Source: DASXTW01 sp036505215 (GTDB lineage Bacteria; Actinomycetota; UBA4738). Taken from it: DNA of 64,000 nt. The stretch is taken from NCBI GenBank assembly GCA_036505215.1, contig DASXTW010000100.1, positions 4,543 through 68,542 of the forward strand. Direction: 5' to 3'. Positions 58,826-64,000 of the stretch are shown here, in pieces; positions within the stretch are counted from its first letter, which is position 1; the number at the start of each line of letters is the position of its first letter. Made by a program: the position numbers and the translations under genes. The notes under the pieces were generated by a model. It did no database searches and was not told where the DNA came from. It saw nothing but the letters and a program-made list of their open reading frames with translations.

Positions 58826-60012
58826 ACCTCGGCGAGCCTCCCGTCTGGTGACATGACGAAGACTTCCCATCCACTATGGAGGAGCGTCCCACGGGCCACG
58901 GAAGCCCGGGTCTCCATTTCCGCCCTGGCCTCGTCCGGGAGGCCCGATGGAGACACTGGATACACCAAGACCACGAGCTTGCGTCCGAACCCCGTCCCGA
59001 TGTGGCTCATCGTGCCCAGCTCCGGACCCTGAGGTGGAGCGGTGACCAGGGCCAAGCTCGTGTCGCTCCGAGCCGCCGACCGCAACCGGGTGAGCGACTC
59101 GCCGATCCCGGCGGTGCGGACCGTGGTGACCGAGGCGAGCGTCTCCAGGAGGACCGTCTCGGAGACCAGCATCGGCTCGCTGTCGAGGGTCGCCAGGTGG
59201 ACGGCGAATCCCTCATGGAGGAGGAGACGGCCGATCGAGGCCGCCACCGAGACCCCCTTCTCGAATCCGGGCGACGCATCGACGCCCATGGCGCCGCTCC
59301 GGTTGTCCAGGAAGATCGTGGCCATGGATCGCCTGTTCGACTCGTCCTGCCGGATCATCAGGTGGCCGGTTCGGGCAACGCTCGGCCAGTGGATCCGGCG
59401 CAGGTCGTCCCCGGTCACGTACTCCCGCATCGTGTAGAACTCGGCGGCGGATCGGAACAGGTGGCGCACGGTCGATTCGCCGGCCCCCGCTCCCTGCATC
59501 CCCAGCGTCCAAGCCTCGAGCTCCTCGACCGCCGGGTACACGATGAGGTCGTTCTGTGTTGACGTCTGCATCCTCACCCGTGCCAATCCGAATGGATCGC
59601 TGATGGAGATGGCGAGCGGCCCGATCGTATAGCGGCCACGATGCCGGGTCACCACCGAGTAGGAGACTCGCTGGCGCGAACCCGGGGGAACGCCCGCCAC
59701 CACGAGCCTGGCGGGCTTGCCCAGGGCTGGTGAGAGGGCATCTTCGAGCAATAGGAAGGGCGTGGTGATCGAGCCCTGGTTCGACAGGTCGAGGGCCACG
59801 ACCACTCGGGCCCCGGTGTGCACTCGCGGCGCGGACAGATGCCGGTGGATGTCCAGCCGGACCCGGTTCCACTGGACGAACAGCGCGGCGAGGAACGGCA
59901 GGACGGTCAGCCCAACCGCCACCATGTGGAGATCGTCCGATCCGATGAAGCGCGCCGCGATCCAGAAACCCAGCCCGGCGGCAAAGGCCGACCAGCCCCG
60001 CCTGGTCGGCAT
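58771..60012 (-). CDS. DUF58-domain protein (vWA-like, MoxR partner)
   Basis: A 413-residue membrane-anchored protein. Two N-terminal helices (residues ~7-45) are followed by a beta-rich domain (DLSNQGSITTPFLLLEDALS) and the DUF58 signature FYTMREYVTGDDLRRIHWPS near residues 193-212. A vWA-like domain then has ATIFLDNRSGAMG. The family works with MoxR AAA+ ATPases in assembling or regulating envelope complexes; details are not settled. It lies between the moxR-like gene upstream and the transglutaminase gene it overlaps. Confidence 0.88.
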   Translation of the reverse strand: MPTRRGWSAFAAGLGFWIAARFIGSDDLHMVAVGLTVLPFLAALFVQWNRVRLDIHRHLSAPRVHTGARVVVALDLSNQGSITTPFLLLEDALSPALGKPARLVVAGVPPGSRQRVSYSVVTRHRGRYTIGPLAISISDPFGLARVRMQTSTQNDLIVYPAVEELEAWTLGMQGAGAGESTVRHLFRSAAEFYTMREYVTGDDLRRIHWPSVARTGHLMIRQDESNRRSMATIFLDNRSGAMGVDASPGFEKGVSVAASIGRLLLHEGFAVHLATLDSEPMLVSETVLLETLASVTTVRTAGIGESLTRLRSAARSDTSLALVTAPPQGPELGTMSHIGTGFGRKLVVLVYPVSPSGLPDEARAEMETRASVARGTLLHSGWEVFVMSPDGRLAEVWRSSRRSKKLQVAGSLS

Positions 60013-60059
60013 CTAACTCTTCTCCTCGGAGGTGCCCCGACTTCGGTCGGGTCGCCTCG

Positions 60060-60120
60060 CGAGCCAGATGGATGCGCAGTCTGCTCGCTTCGCTCGCACA
60101 GCTACTCCCCCTGGACCCCC
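60060..60120 (-). repeat. Dispersed GC-rich repeat, copy B (partner at 10479-10538)
   Basis: On the minus strand it starts GGGGGTCCAGGGGG directly at the moxR stop codon, then GCGAGCGAAGCGAG and CTGGCTCG. It fills most of the 107-bp spacer between moxR and the DUF58 gene, an intra-operon position where it may be part of the mRNA. Confidence 0.6.
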
Positions 60121-61124
60121 TAAGCCCTGTCCCGGATCGGTACGGGAACCTCGTGGACAAGCTCGGAGAGGATGGCGTGCGGGGTGCGACCGCCCATCGC
60201 CGCGTCGGCCGCGACCAGGATGCGGTGGCTGAGCGCCGGCACGACGAGCGCCTTGACGTCATCGGGGATGACGTAGTCGCGTCCGTCGGAAGCGGCCATG
60301 GCTCGTGAGGCGCGCAGCAACATGATGGACGCACGCGGGCTTGCACCGAGATAGACGTCGGGATGCTTACGCGTGGCATCGGCCACGGCGACGATGTAAC
60401 GCTGGAGAGCCGGCGCCACGTGGACCTCCCGCGCCATCATGATCATCTCCGACACGCCCCGAGCGTCGGTGACCGGTCCGATGTCCTCCAGAGTGGAGGC
60501 AACCCCGTGCGTCCCCAGGATGCTGGCCTCGGCCTCTGAGCTCGGGTAGCCGATGGACAGGCGCATCATGAACCGGTCGAGCTGGGCTTCCGGCAGGGGA
60601 TAGGTCCCCTCGTGCTCGATCGGGTTCTGCGTCGCGATCACCATGAAAGGAATCCCGAGGTGGTAGGTCTCGGTGTCGATGGTGACCTGATGCTCCTCCA
60701 TGCTCTCGAGCAATGCGGACTGCGTCTTCGGGCTGGCCCGGTTGATCTCGTCTCCGAGGACGATGTTGGCGAAGATGGCCCCCGGCTTGAACTCGAAGTC
60801 CCCTCGCTCCTGGTTGTAGACGTTGACGCCCGTGACGTCGGTGGGCAGGAGATCAGGGGTGAACTGGATCCGGCGGAACGAGCAGTCGATCGAGCGAGCG
60901 ATCGACTTGGCGAGCATGGTCTTGCCGACCCCGGGCACGTCCTCGATCAGGAGGTGTCCCTCGGCGACCAGGCACACCAGGGCCAGACGGACTTCCTGCT
61001 CTTTTCCTTGGATGACCTGCTTGACGTTGTCGGCAATGCTTCCAAACGCTGAGGCGAACCTTTCCCAATCGGCCGTTTCCCTGCGCGCGACCACTGTCCC
61101 TCCGAGTTCTGTCTGGTCCTCCAT
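60120..61124 (-). CDS. MoxR-family AAA+ ATPase
   Basis: A 334-residue cytosolic ATPase. Walker A DVPGVGKTML is at residues ~62-71, Walker B with VLGDEINRASPKTQSALLE near 120-138, a sensor region VIATQNPIEHEGTYPLPEAQ (catalytic Asn of sensor 1), and the arginine-containing LDRFMMRLSIGYP. The ATG at 61124 has GGAGG upstream and fits the family N-terminus. MoxR ATPases act as chaperones with DUF58/vWA proteins, which are encoded downstream here. Operon order moxR - DUF58 - tgpA. Confidence 0.92.
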   Translation of the reverse strand: MEDQTELGGTVVARRETADWERFASAFGSIADNVKQVIQGKEQEVRLALVCLVAEGHLLIEDVPGVGKTMLAKSIARSIDCSFRRIQFTPDLLPTDVTGVNVYNQERGDFEFKPGAIFANIVLGDEINRASPKTQSALLESMEEHQVTIDTETYHLGIPFMVIATQNPIEHEGTYPLPEAQLDRFMMRLSIGYPSSEAEASILGTHGVASTLEDIGPVTDARGVSEMIMMAREVHVAPALQRYIVAVADATRKHPDVYLGASPRASIMLLRASRAMAASDGRDYVIPDDVKALVVPALSHRILVAADAAMGGRTPHAILSELVHEVPVPIRDRA

Positions 61125-61415
61125 CTTAGCCTCCGGGTGCTGAGCCGAGGCTCTCAGGGAGCCCATGGCGACGTGAGCCAGCGTTCTAGTTATACGAAGA
61201 GCAGACGGAACACGGTCGGATTAGGTTTCGGGGTCCCAAACGAACTCGGGCGCCATGCCACGGTCGCGGCCAAGGGGGGGAGACGCGCGCCACCCCGCTG
61301 CCGCAAGACGCCCCGCGCGGCCCCAATCGGATTCGGCCGGATCCGCACGTGAGACGGACCCGGCACGGGCGCATTCGGCCGCATGCCGGGGGCGCACGTC
61401 GTCCCCTGGGATGAA

Positions 61416-61429
61416 TTACACGCGTGTAA
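61416..61429. promoter_or_regulatory. Perfect 14-bp palindrome (TTACACGCGTGTAA), possible operator
   Basis: TTACACGCGTGTAA is a perfect inverted repeat, AT-flanked in a very GC-rich gap, about 65 bp upstream of the TATACT box of the HNH gene and 290 bp upstream of moxR. Size and symmetry fit the site of a dimeric repressor such as a TetR or GntR protein. No matching regulator gene is next to it. Confidence 0.5.
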
Positions 61430-61491
61430 GCTCACTGAGTCAAGCACTGTCTCCTACCTGGTAAAAGCCGGGATTGGGAGCGAGCCGTTGT

Positions 61492-61497
61492 TATACT
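61492..61497 (+). promoter_or_regulatory. -10 box (TATACT) of the HNH gene
   Basis: TATACT ends 17 nt before the GTG at 61515, so the leader would be only about 10 nt. It supports that GTG over the ATG at 61383. Confidence 0.5.
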
Positions 61498-61514
61498 CGG
61501 CTCGGGTTCCAATC

Positions 61515-61994
61515 GTGGGCAGATCTCTCGTCCTCAACGCGACGCAGCAACCCCTCGCGGTCGTACCGGCCAGGAGGGCAGTCGTCCTCGTACTCAAGGA
61601 GAAGGCCGACGTCGTCGCGTCGAATGGGATCCTCTTCCGGTCGGAGAGACTGGAGGTCCCCGCGCCATCGGTTGTCCGGCTCCGCTATTTCGTTCGCGTC
61701 CCCTACAGGGCTCGAGCCGCGCTCACCCGGAGGGCGGTGTTCGCCCGAGATGGATGGACCTGCCAGTACTGTGGGAACGCCGCCGAGAACGTCGATCACG
61801 TCATCCCGAAATCCCGGGGCGGAGAGCACGCCTGGGAGAACGTGGTGGCGGCGTGCCGGCGCTGCAACTCTCGCAAGGAGAACCGGCTCCCCGCTGAGGT
61901 CGGGCTTATCCTCGTGCGCGAGCCATACGTTCCGAGAGACGGGCTCAAACTCTCGCTCGGGCGCCTGGAGCCCGAGTGGGAGGCCTATCTCTAG
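61515..61994 (+). CDS. HNH endonuclease-family protein
   Basis: A 159-residue protein from GTG 61515. The N-terminal GRSLVLNATQQPLAVVPARR is the usual start of the short actinobacterial HNH_5 proteins, which supports this start. The HNH core has CQYCGNAAENVDHVIPKSRG, then GGEHAWENVVAACRRCNSRKENR: two CxxC zinc knuckles, the DHV histidine, the central Asn and the last catalytic pair. Such stand-alone HNH proteins are common in actinobacteria, and their target is unknown. They may nick DNA in repair. No restriction or mobile-element partner is next to it. Confidence 0.85.
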   Translation: MGRSLVLNATQQPLAVVPARRAVVLVLKEKADVVASNGILFRSERLEVPAPSVVRLRYFVRVPYRARAALTRRAVFARDGWTCQYCGNAAENVDHVIPKSRGGEHAWENVVAACRRCNSRKENRLPAEVGLILVREPYVPRDGLKLSLGRLEPEWEAYL

Positions 61995-62019
61995 CCGCCT
62001 GATCACTCGATGACGACTG

Positions 62020-62109
62020 GGCGGCTGTTGACGCCGCCACCCTCGCTCGCTCGCCTTCGGCTCGATCGCGGGGGGCCCCCGGCGGCTACGCGCCGCCCTC
62101 GCCGGCGAC
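62020..62109 (+). repeat. 90-bp palindromic repeat, intergenic copy (partner in dnaE2 at 53149)
   Basis: Near-identical to 53149-53238 (about two mismatches). It starts 26 bp after the HNH stop codon and ends ~90 bp before the mraZ promoter. The inverted arms GGCGGC...GCCGCC occur twice, so the RNA could fold into two hairpins and might act as a terminator for the HNH gene, though no T-run follows. Confidence 0.85.
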
Positions 62110-62197
62110 AGTTCCGGGCTGCCTAGTCGATCCTCCGGGTCGGCTCAGTCGTCGCTCGCTTTTTCCTCAAGTCGTCCTCTTTCTCCGCCGAAGTGTC

Positions 62198-62226
62198 TTG
62201 ACGTAGTGGAGGGTTGGTGGCATAAA
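62198..62226 (+). promoter_or_regulatory. Promoter of the mraZ (division and cell wall) cluster
   Basis: TTGACG at 62198-62203 is followed after 17 nt by CATAAA at 62221-62226 (or after 18 nt by ATAAAT). This is one of two consensus-like -35 elements found in the window. Transcription would start near 62233, inside the run of GTGG boxes. Confidence 0.65.
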
Positions 62227-62243
62227 TGTGGGACTCAGTGGAG
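62206..62243 (+). promoter_or_regulatory. Probable MraZ operator: four GTGG boxes spaced 10-11 nt
   Basis: GTGGAG, GTGGCA, GTGGGA and GTGGAG begin at 62206, 62217, 62228 and 62238, spacings of 11, 11 and 10 nt. MraZ is known to bind direct TGGG-type repeats at helical-turn spacing in front of its own gene. The boxes straddle the -10 and start site, so binding would repress the cluster. The fourth box overlaps the ribosome-binding site. Confidence 0.6.
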
Positions 62244-62257
62244 GAGAAGGGCACGCA

Positions 62258-62686
62258 GTGGCTGAACTGCTCGGCCAGCATCGCTATCAGCTCGACGCCA
62301 AGGGTCGGATCGCGCTACCGGCGAAGTTCCGCGAGCCCTTCGGTGAGGGCCTGTTCCTGACCCTCGGCGAGGACGGCTGTCTGTATGCCTTTCCGAGGGA
62401 CGAATGGGACCGGCGCCGGGAGGAGCTGCGGGCAACCGGGTTGTCGGGCAGGGAGGCTCGGGCCAGAGCACGGATGTTCTTTGGGAACGCCGAACGGGTC
62501 GACCTGGACGGACAGGGTCGGATGGTCGTGCCGCAGAAGCTTCGAGCGCAGGTTGGGCTGCAGCGGGAGGCGGTCGTGATCGGGGTCTCCGACTGGCTCG
62601 AGATCTGGCCCACGGCCCGGTGGGACGAGTACGAGAGAACGCACGCGAGTGCTTACGCGGGCGGCGCCCTGGATCCCAGGGCCTGA
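62258..62686 (+). CDS. mraZ: Transcriptional regulator MraZ
   Basis: A 142-residue AbrB-fold DNA-binding protein that controls the division and cell wall cluster, itself included. It has the tandem MraZ repeats: HRYQLDAKGRIALPAKFRE at residues ~8-26 and AERVDLDGQGRMVVPQKLR near ~80-98, each with the DxxGRxxxP core. The GTG at 62258 follows GGAGAAGG at the right distance and gives the family N-terminus; ten more codons are open upstream. It is the first gene of the cluster, as usual. Confidence 0.93.
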   Translation: MAELLGQHRYQLDAKGRIALPAKFREPFGEGLFLTLGEDGCLYAFPRDEWDRRREELRATGLSGREARARARMFFGNAERVDLDGQGRMVVPQKLRAQVGLQREAVVIGVSDWLEIWPTARWDEYERTHASAYAGGALDPRA

Positions 62687-62728
62687 GAGTCATCGCTCAC
62701 AACCACTGCGGCGCGAGAGGAGGATGGG

Positions 62729-62845
62729 ATGAAGGGTCCGCTCCTGACAGAGGTCGGACAGAGCTTCTACCTCATGGGCCTGATGGCGGCCATGTTGTGC
62801 TTCTACGTGGGCGTGGGCCTTCTGGCCGTGCGGGTGCTTGGATAG
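62729..62845 (+). CDS. Small membrane protein (38 aa) between mraZ and rsmH
   Basis: A 38-residue ORF preceded by AGGAGG 7 nt before its ATG. It is almost all hydrophobic (SFYLMGLMAAMLCFYVGVGL, then LAVRVLG), one transmembrane helix. Its TAG lies 3 nt inside the rsmH reading frame (overlap of 8 nt with the TTG start), so its translation is likely to deliver ribosomes to rsmH. It could be a coupling leader peptide, a real membrane peptide, or both. mraZ and rsmH are normally adjacent without such an ORF. Confidence 0.65.
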   Translation: MKGPLLTEVGQSFYLMGLMAAMLCFYVGVGLLAVRVLG

Positions 62846-63737
62846 GCCGCACCATCCGGTCCTGGTCGCCGAGGTGGTCGCTCTCCTCGCCGGGAAGGCG
62901 CTCGTGATCGACGCCACCGTCGGTTCCGGTGGGCATGCCGAGGCACTGCTCGAATCCGGAGTCGGCGCCGTGATCGGGTTGGACCGGGATCCCGAGGCCA
63001 TCCGGGAGAGCTCCGTCCGCCTGGCACGGTTCGGGTCGCGGTTCCGTGGGATCCGCGCGCGGTTCTCACAGCTCGATGAAGTGGCCACTCGGGCCGGCGC
63101 GTCCCCCGTGGGCGGCGTGTTGTATGACCTCGGGGTCTCCTCGATGCAGCTCGATCGTGCGGGACGCGGCTTCAGCTACCGGTCGTCCGGTCCTCTGGAC
63201 ATGCGGATGGAACAGGACACAGAGGCCGGCCCATCTGCTGAGCGCGTCGTCAACACCTATTCAGAGGAAGACCTCGCCCGGATCATCTTCGAGCACGGCG
63301 AGGAGCGGTTCTCGCGGCGGATCGCCAGAGCGATCGTTCGGGCCCGGTCGAGACTGCCCATCTCGACCACCGACGAGTTGGTTGCCATCGTGGCGGGCGC
63401 CGTTCCCAAGCGGAGGGGTTCCCCGCACCCTGCTCGGCGGACGTTCCAGGCCCTCCGGATCGAAGTCAACAGAGAGCTCGAGGAGCTCGCCGCCTCCCTT
63501 CCTCAGGCAGCGAGCCTCCTCGAGCCCGCCGGCCGTATGGCGGCCATCTCCTACCACTCGCTCGAAGACCGCATCGTCAAGCGCTTCCTCGCGGGGGATC
63601 AGCGTTTGGCGGTGCTTACGCGAAAGCCGCTGCGACCGACCGAAGACGAGCGCCGAGCGAATCCGCGGGCCAGGAGCGCTCGGCTGAGAGCGGCCGAGCG
63701 CATCCAGGAGCGCGTCCATGAAGAGGGGGTCGCATGA
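62838..63737 (+). CDS. rsmH: 16S rRNA (cytosine(1402)-N4)-methyltransferase RsmH
   Basis: A 299-residue SAM-dependent enzyme that methylates C1402 of 16S rRNA. HHPVLVAEVVALL starts the chain; SAM motif I reads VIDATVGSGGHAEALLE and LYDLGVSSMQLD follows. The end has RTFQALRIEVNRELEEL and AISYHSLEDRIVKRF, all signatures of the family. The start is TTG at 62838, read from the overlap with the 38-aa ORF. Its TGA overlaps the ATG of the next gene (ATGA). Standard second gene of the cluster. Confidence 0.93.
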   Translation: MDRPHHPVLVAEVVALLAGKALVIDATVGSGGHAEALLESGVGAVIGLDRDPEAIRESSVRLARFGSRFRGIRARFSQLDEVATRAGASPVGGVLYDLGVSSMQLDRAGRGFSYRSSGPLDMRMEQDTEAGPSAERVVNTYSEEDLARIIFEHGEERFSRRIARAIVRARSRLPISTTDELVAIVAGAVPKRRGSPHPARRTFQALRIEVNRELEELAASLPQAASLLEPAGRMAAISYHSLEDRIVKRFLAGDQRLAVLTRKPLRPTEDERRANPRARSARLRAAERIQERVHEEGVA

Positions 63738-64000
63738 CGCCCCCCCGGACCGGAGCAGCCAGAGCGGAGCCCCGTCGCTCGGCGGCGAGCAGCTCGCCCG
63801 CCGCGCGCCGGCGGAGGAGGGGGTCCGGTGCCTCGAGCAGCGAAGCGATCGGCCCCGGGAGAAAGGTGGCGCCGCGTTCCACTGCGCGAGGAGCTCAGCA
63901 TCGCCGGCATCGCCCGGTGCTTCGGATGGCTTCAGCGCCCCGGGGTCGCCGGCTTACTTTCCTCATCGCCTCGTTCGTCATCGTTGGCGTTCTGGTGGTC
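63734..64000 (+). CDS. FtsL-like cell-division protein, N-terminal part
   Basis: The frame opens with the ATG in the rsmH stop (ATGA) and stays open to the window edge: 89 codons visible. Residues 1-~70 are Arg/Ala/Ser/Pro-rich and basic (RRSAASSSPAARRRRRGS), then a transmembrane helix begins (LTFLIASFVIVGVLVV). Position after rsmH and the basic-tail-plus-one-helix design match FtsL or a septum initiation protein, a bitopic divisome component that binds FtsB/FtsQ. The external coiled coil lies outside the window. Part of the basic tail is made by a GC-rich repeat. Confidence 0.75.
   Translation, partial: MTPPRTGAARAEPRRSAASSSPAARRRRRGSGASSSEAIGPGRKVAPRSTARGAQHRRHRPVLRMASAPRGRRLTFLIASFVIVGVLVV
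63811..63850 (-). repeat. Repeat related to the 18.97 kb element, inside the ftsL-like gene
   Basis: On the minus strand it reads GATCGCTTCGCTGCTCGAGG. The first unit at 18.97 kb has GCTTCGCTACTCGAGG (15 of 16 bases shared), and both continue with a C-rich run. Surrounding inverted GC runs extend to about 63760. It is translated as part of the disordered N-terminus. Confidence 0.5.

Larger units (their letters stand above)
61125..61514. other. Intergenic region between moxR and the HNH gene
   Basis: About 390 bp without a convincing gene. The left third should hold the moxR promoter. The middle is extremely GC-rich (61260-61400) without clear coding. The right third holds a 14-bp palindrome (61416) and a TATACT box (61492). 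An open frame from 61383 runs into the HNH gene, but its first 44 codons lack family features. No tRNA-like fold was seen. Confidence 0.6.

Noticed and set aside
53149..62109. The two 90-bp repeats as ends of a composite transposon or a CRISPR-like array
   Set aside because: They are in direct orientation about 8.8 kb apart with conserved housekeeping genes between them, no transposase, and no regular spacer pattern.
1..64000. tRNA, rRNA, CRISPR arrays, prophage or restriction-modification genes
   Set aside because: No T-arm GGTTCGAATCC-like cores in the gaps, no rRNA-like conserved blocks, no regular repeat-spacer runs, and no integrase, transposase, capsid or Cas motif among the proteins read.

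Overview
The window is a high-GC (roughly two-thirds G+C), gene-dense chromosomal segment, most probably from an actinobacterium (Actinomycetota). The signs are the order dnaE2 - dinB - DUF3040 - MerR - mraZ - rsmH - ftsL, a Gram-positive LexA box (CGAAC-N4-GTTCG), a DUF6504-type partner next to the error-prone polymerase, a PASTA kinase, an LLM-class (probably F420-type) oxidoreductase, a stand-alone DUF58/MoxR/TgpA block, and many probable leaderless genes with a TANNNT box 6-11 nt before the start codon. The exact class cannot be read from the sequence. No rRNA, tRNA, CRISPR array, transposase or phage gene was seen.

Region 1 (1-19.2 kb) is housekeeping and metabolism: the end of an ArsA-type ATPase, a bacterial eRF1-like protein, ROK glucokinase, an LLM oxidoreductase, a cyclic-2,3-diphosphoglycerate-synthetase-like GTPase, an EEP-fold hydrolase, a cytidylate-kinase-like protein, a lipase/esterase, a PlsC acyltransferase, glycerol kinase, an RlpA/coiled-coil cell-wall protein, a phosphofructokinase with pyrophosphate-type active-site residues, threonine aldolase, a molybdopterin oxidoreductase, OsmC, endonuclease IV and a four-PASTA Ser/Thr kinase. 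Several 38-55 aa membrane or zinc-ribbon proteins lie in the gaps.

Region 2 (19.2-49.9 kb) is a 30-kb cell-surface glycan island. It carries three paralogous YfhO-family membrane proteins of about 800 aa, five other large polytopic membrane proteins of GT-C type, three GT2 glycosyltransferases (one fused to a DUF2304 membrane domain), one GtrA-type flippase, one GT4 glycosyltransferase, an LPG-synthase-TM/flippase-like protein, two sugar-nucleotide epimerases (one a clear UDP-sulfoquinovose synthase), three methyltransferases and an alkaline-phosphatase/sulfatase-fold membrane enzyme. The combination polyprenyl-P-sugar synthase + GtrA + YfhO matches the three-component extracytoplasmic glycosylation systems known from Firmicutes, here tripled and linked to a sulfosugar pathway. 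Decayed gene pieces lie at several junctions, which suggests rapid remodelling.

Region 3 (49.9-64 kb) opens with two gene relics and then an SOS mutagenesis operon (LexA box, DUF6504-like, dnaE2, dinB). DUF3040, MerR, TgpA-type transglutaminase, DUF58, MoxR and an HNH protein follow, and then the start of the division/cell-wall cluster: mraZ with its own promoter and repeated GTGG boxes, a 38-aa membrane ORF, rsmH, and the beginning of an ftsL-like gene that runs off the right edge.

A family of GC-rich palindromic dispersed repeats runs through the window. One 90-bp copy lies in frame inside dnaE2, and a near-identical copy lies upstream of mraZ. A related sequence lies in frame in the ftsL-like N-terminus.
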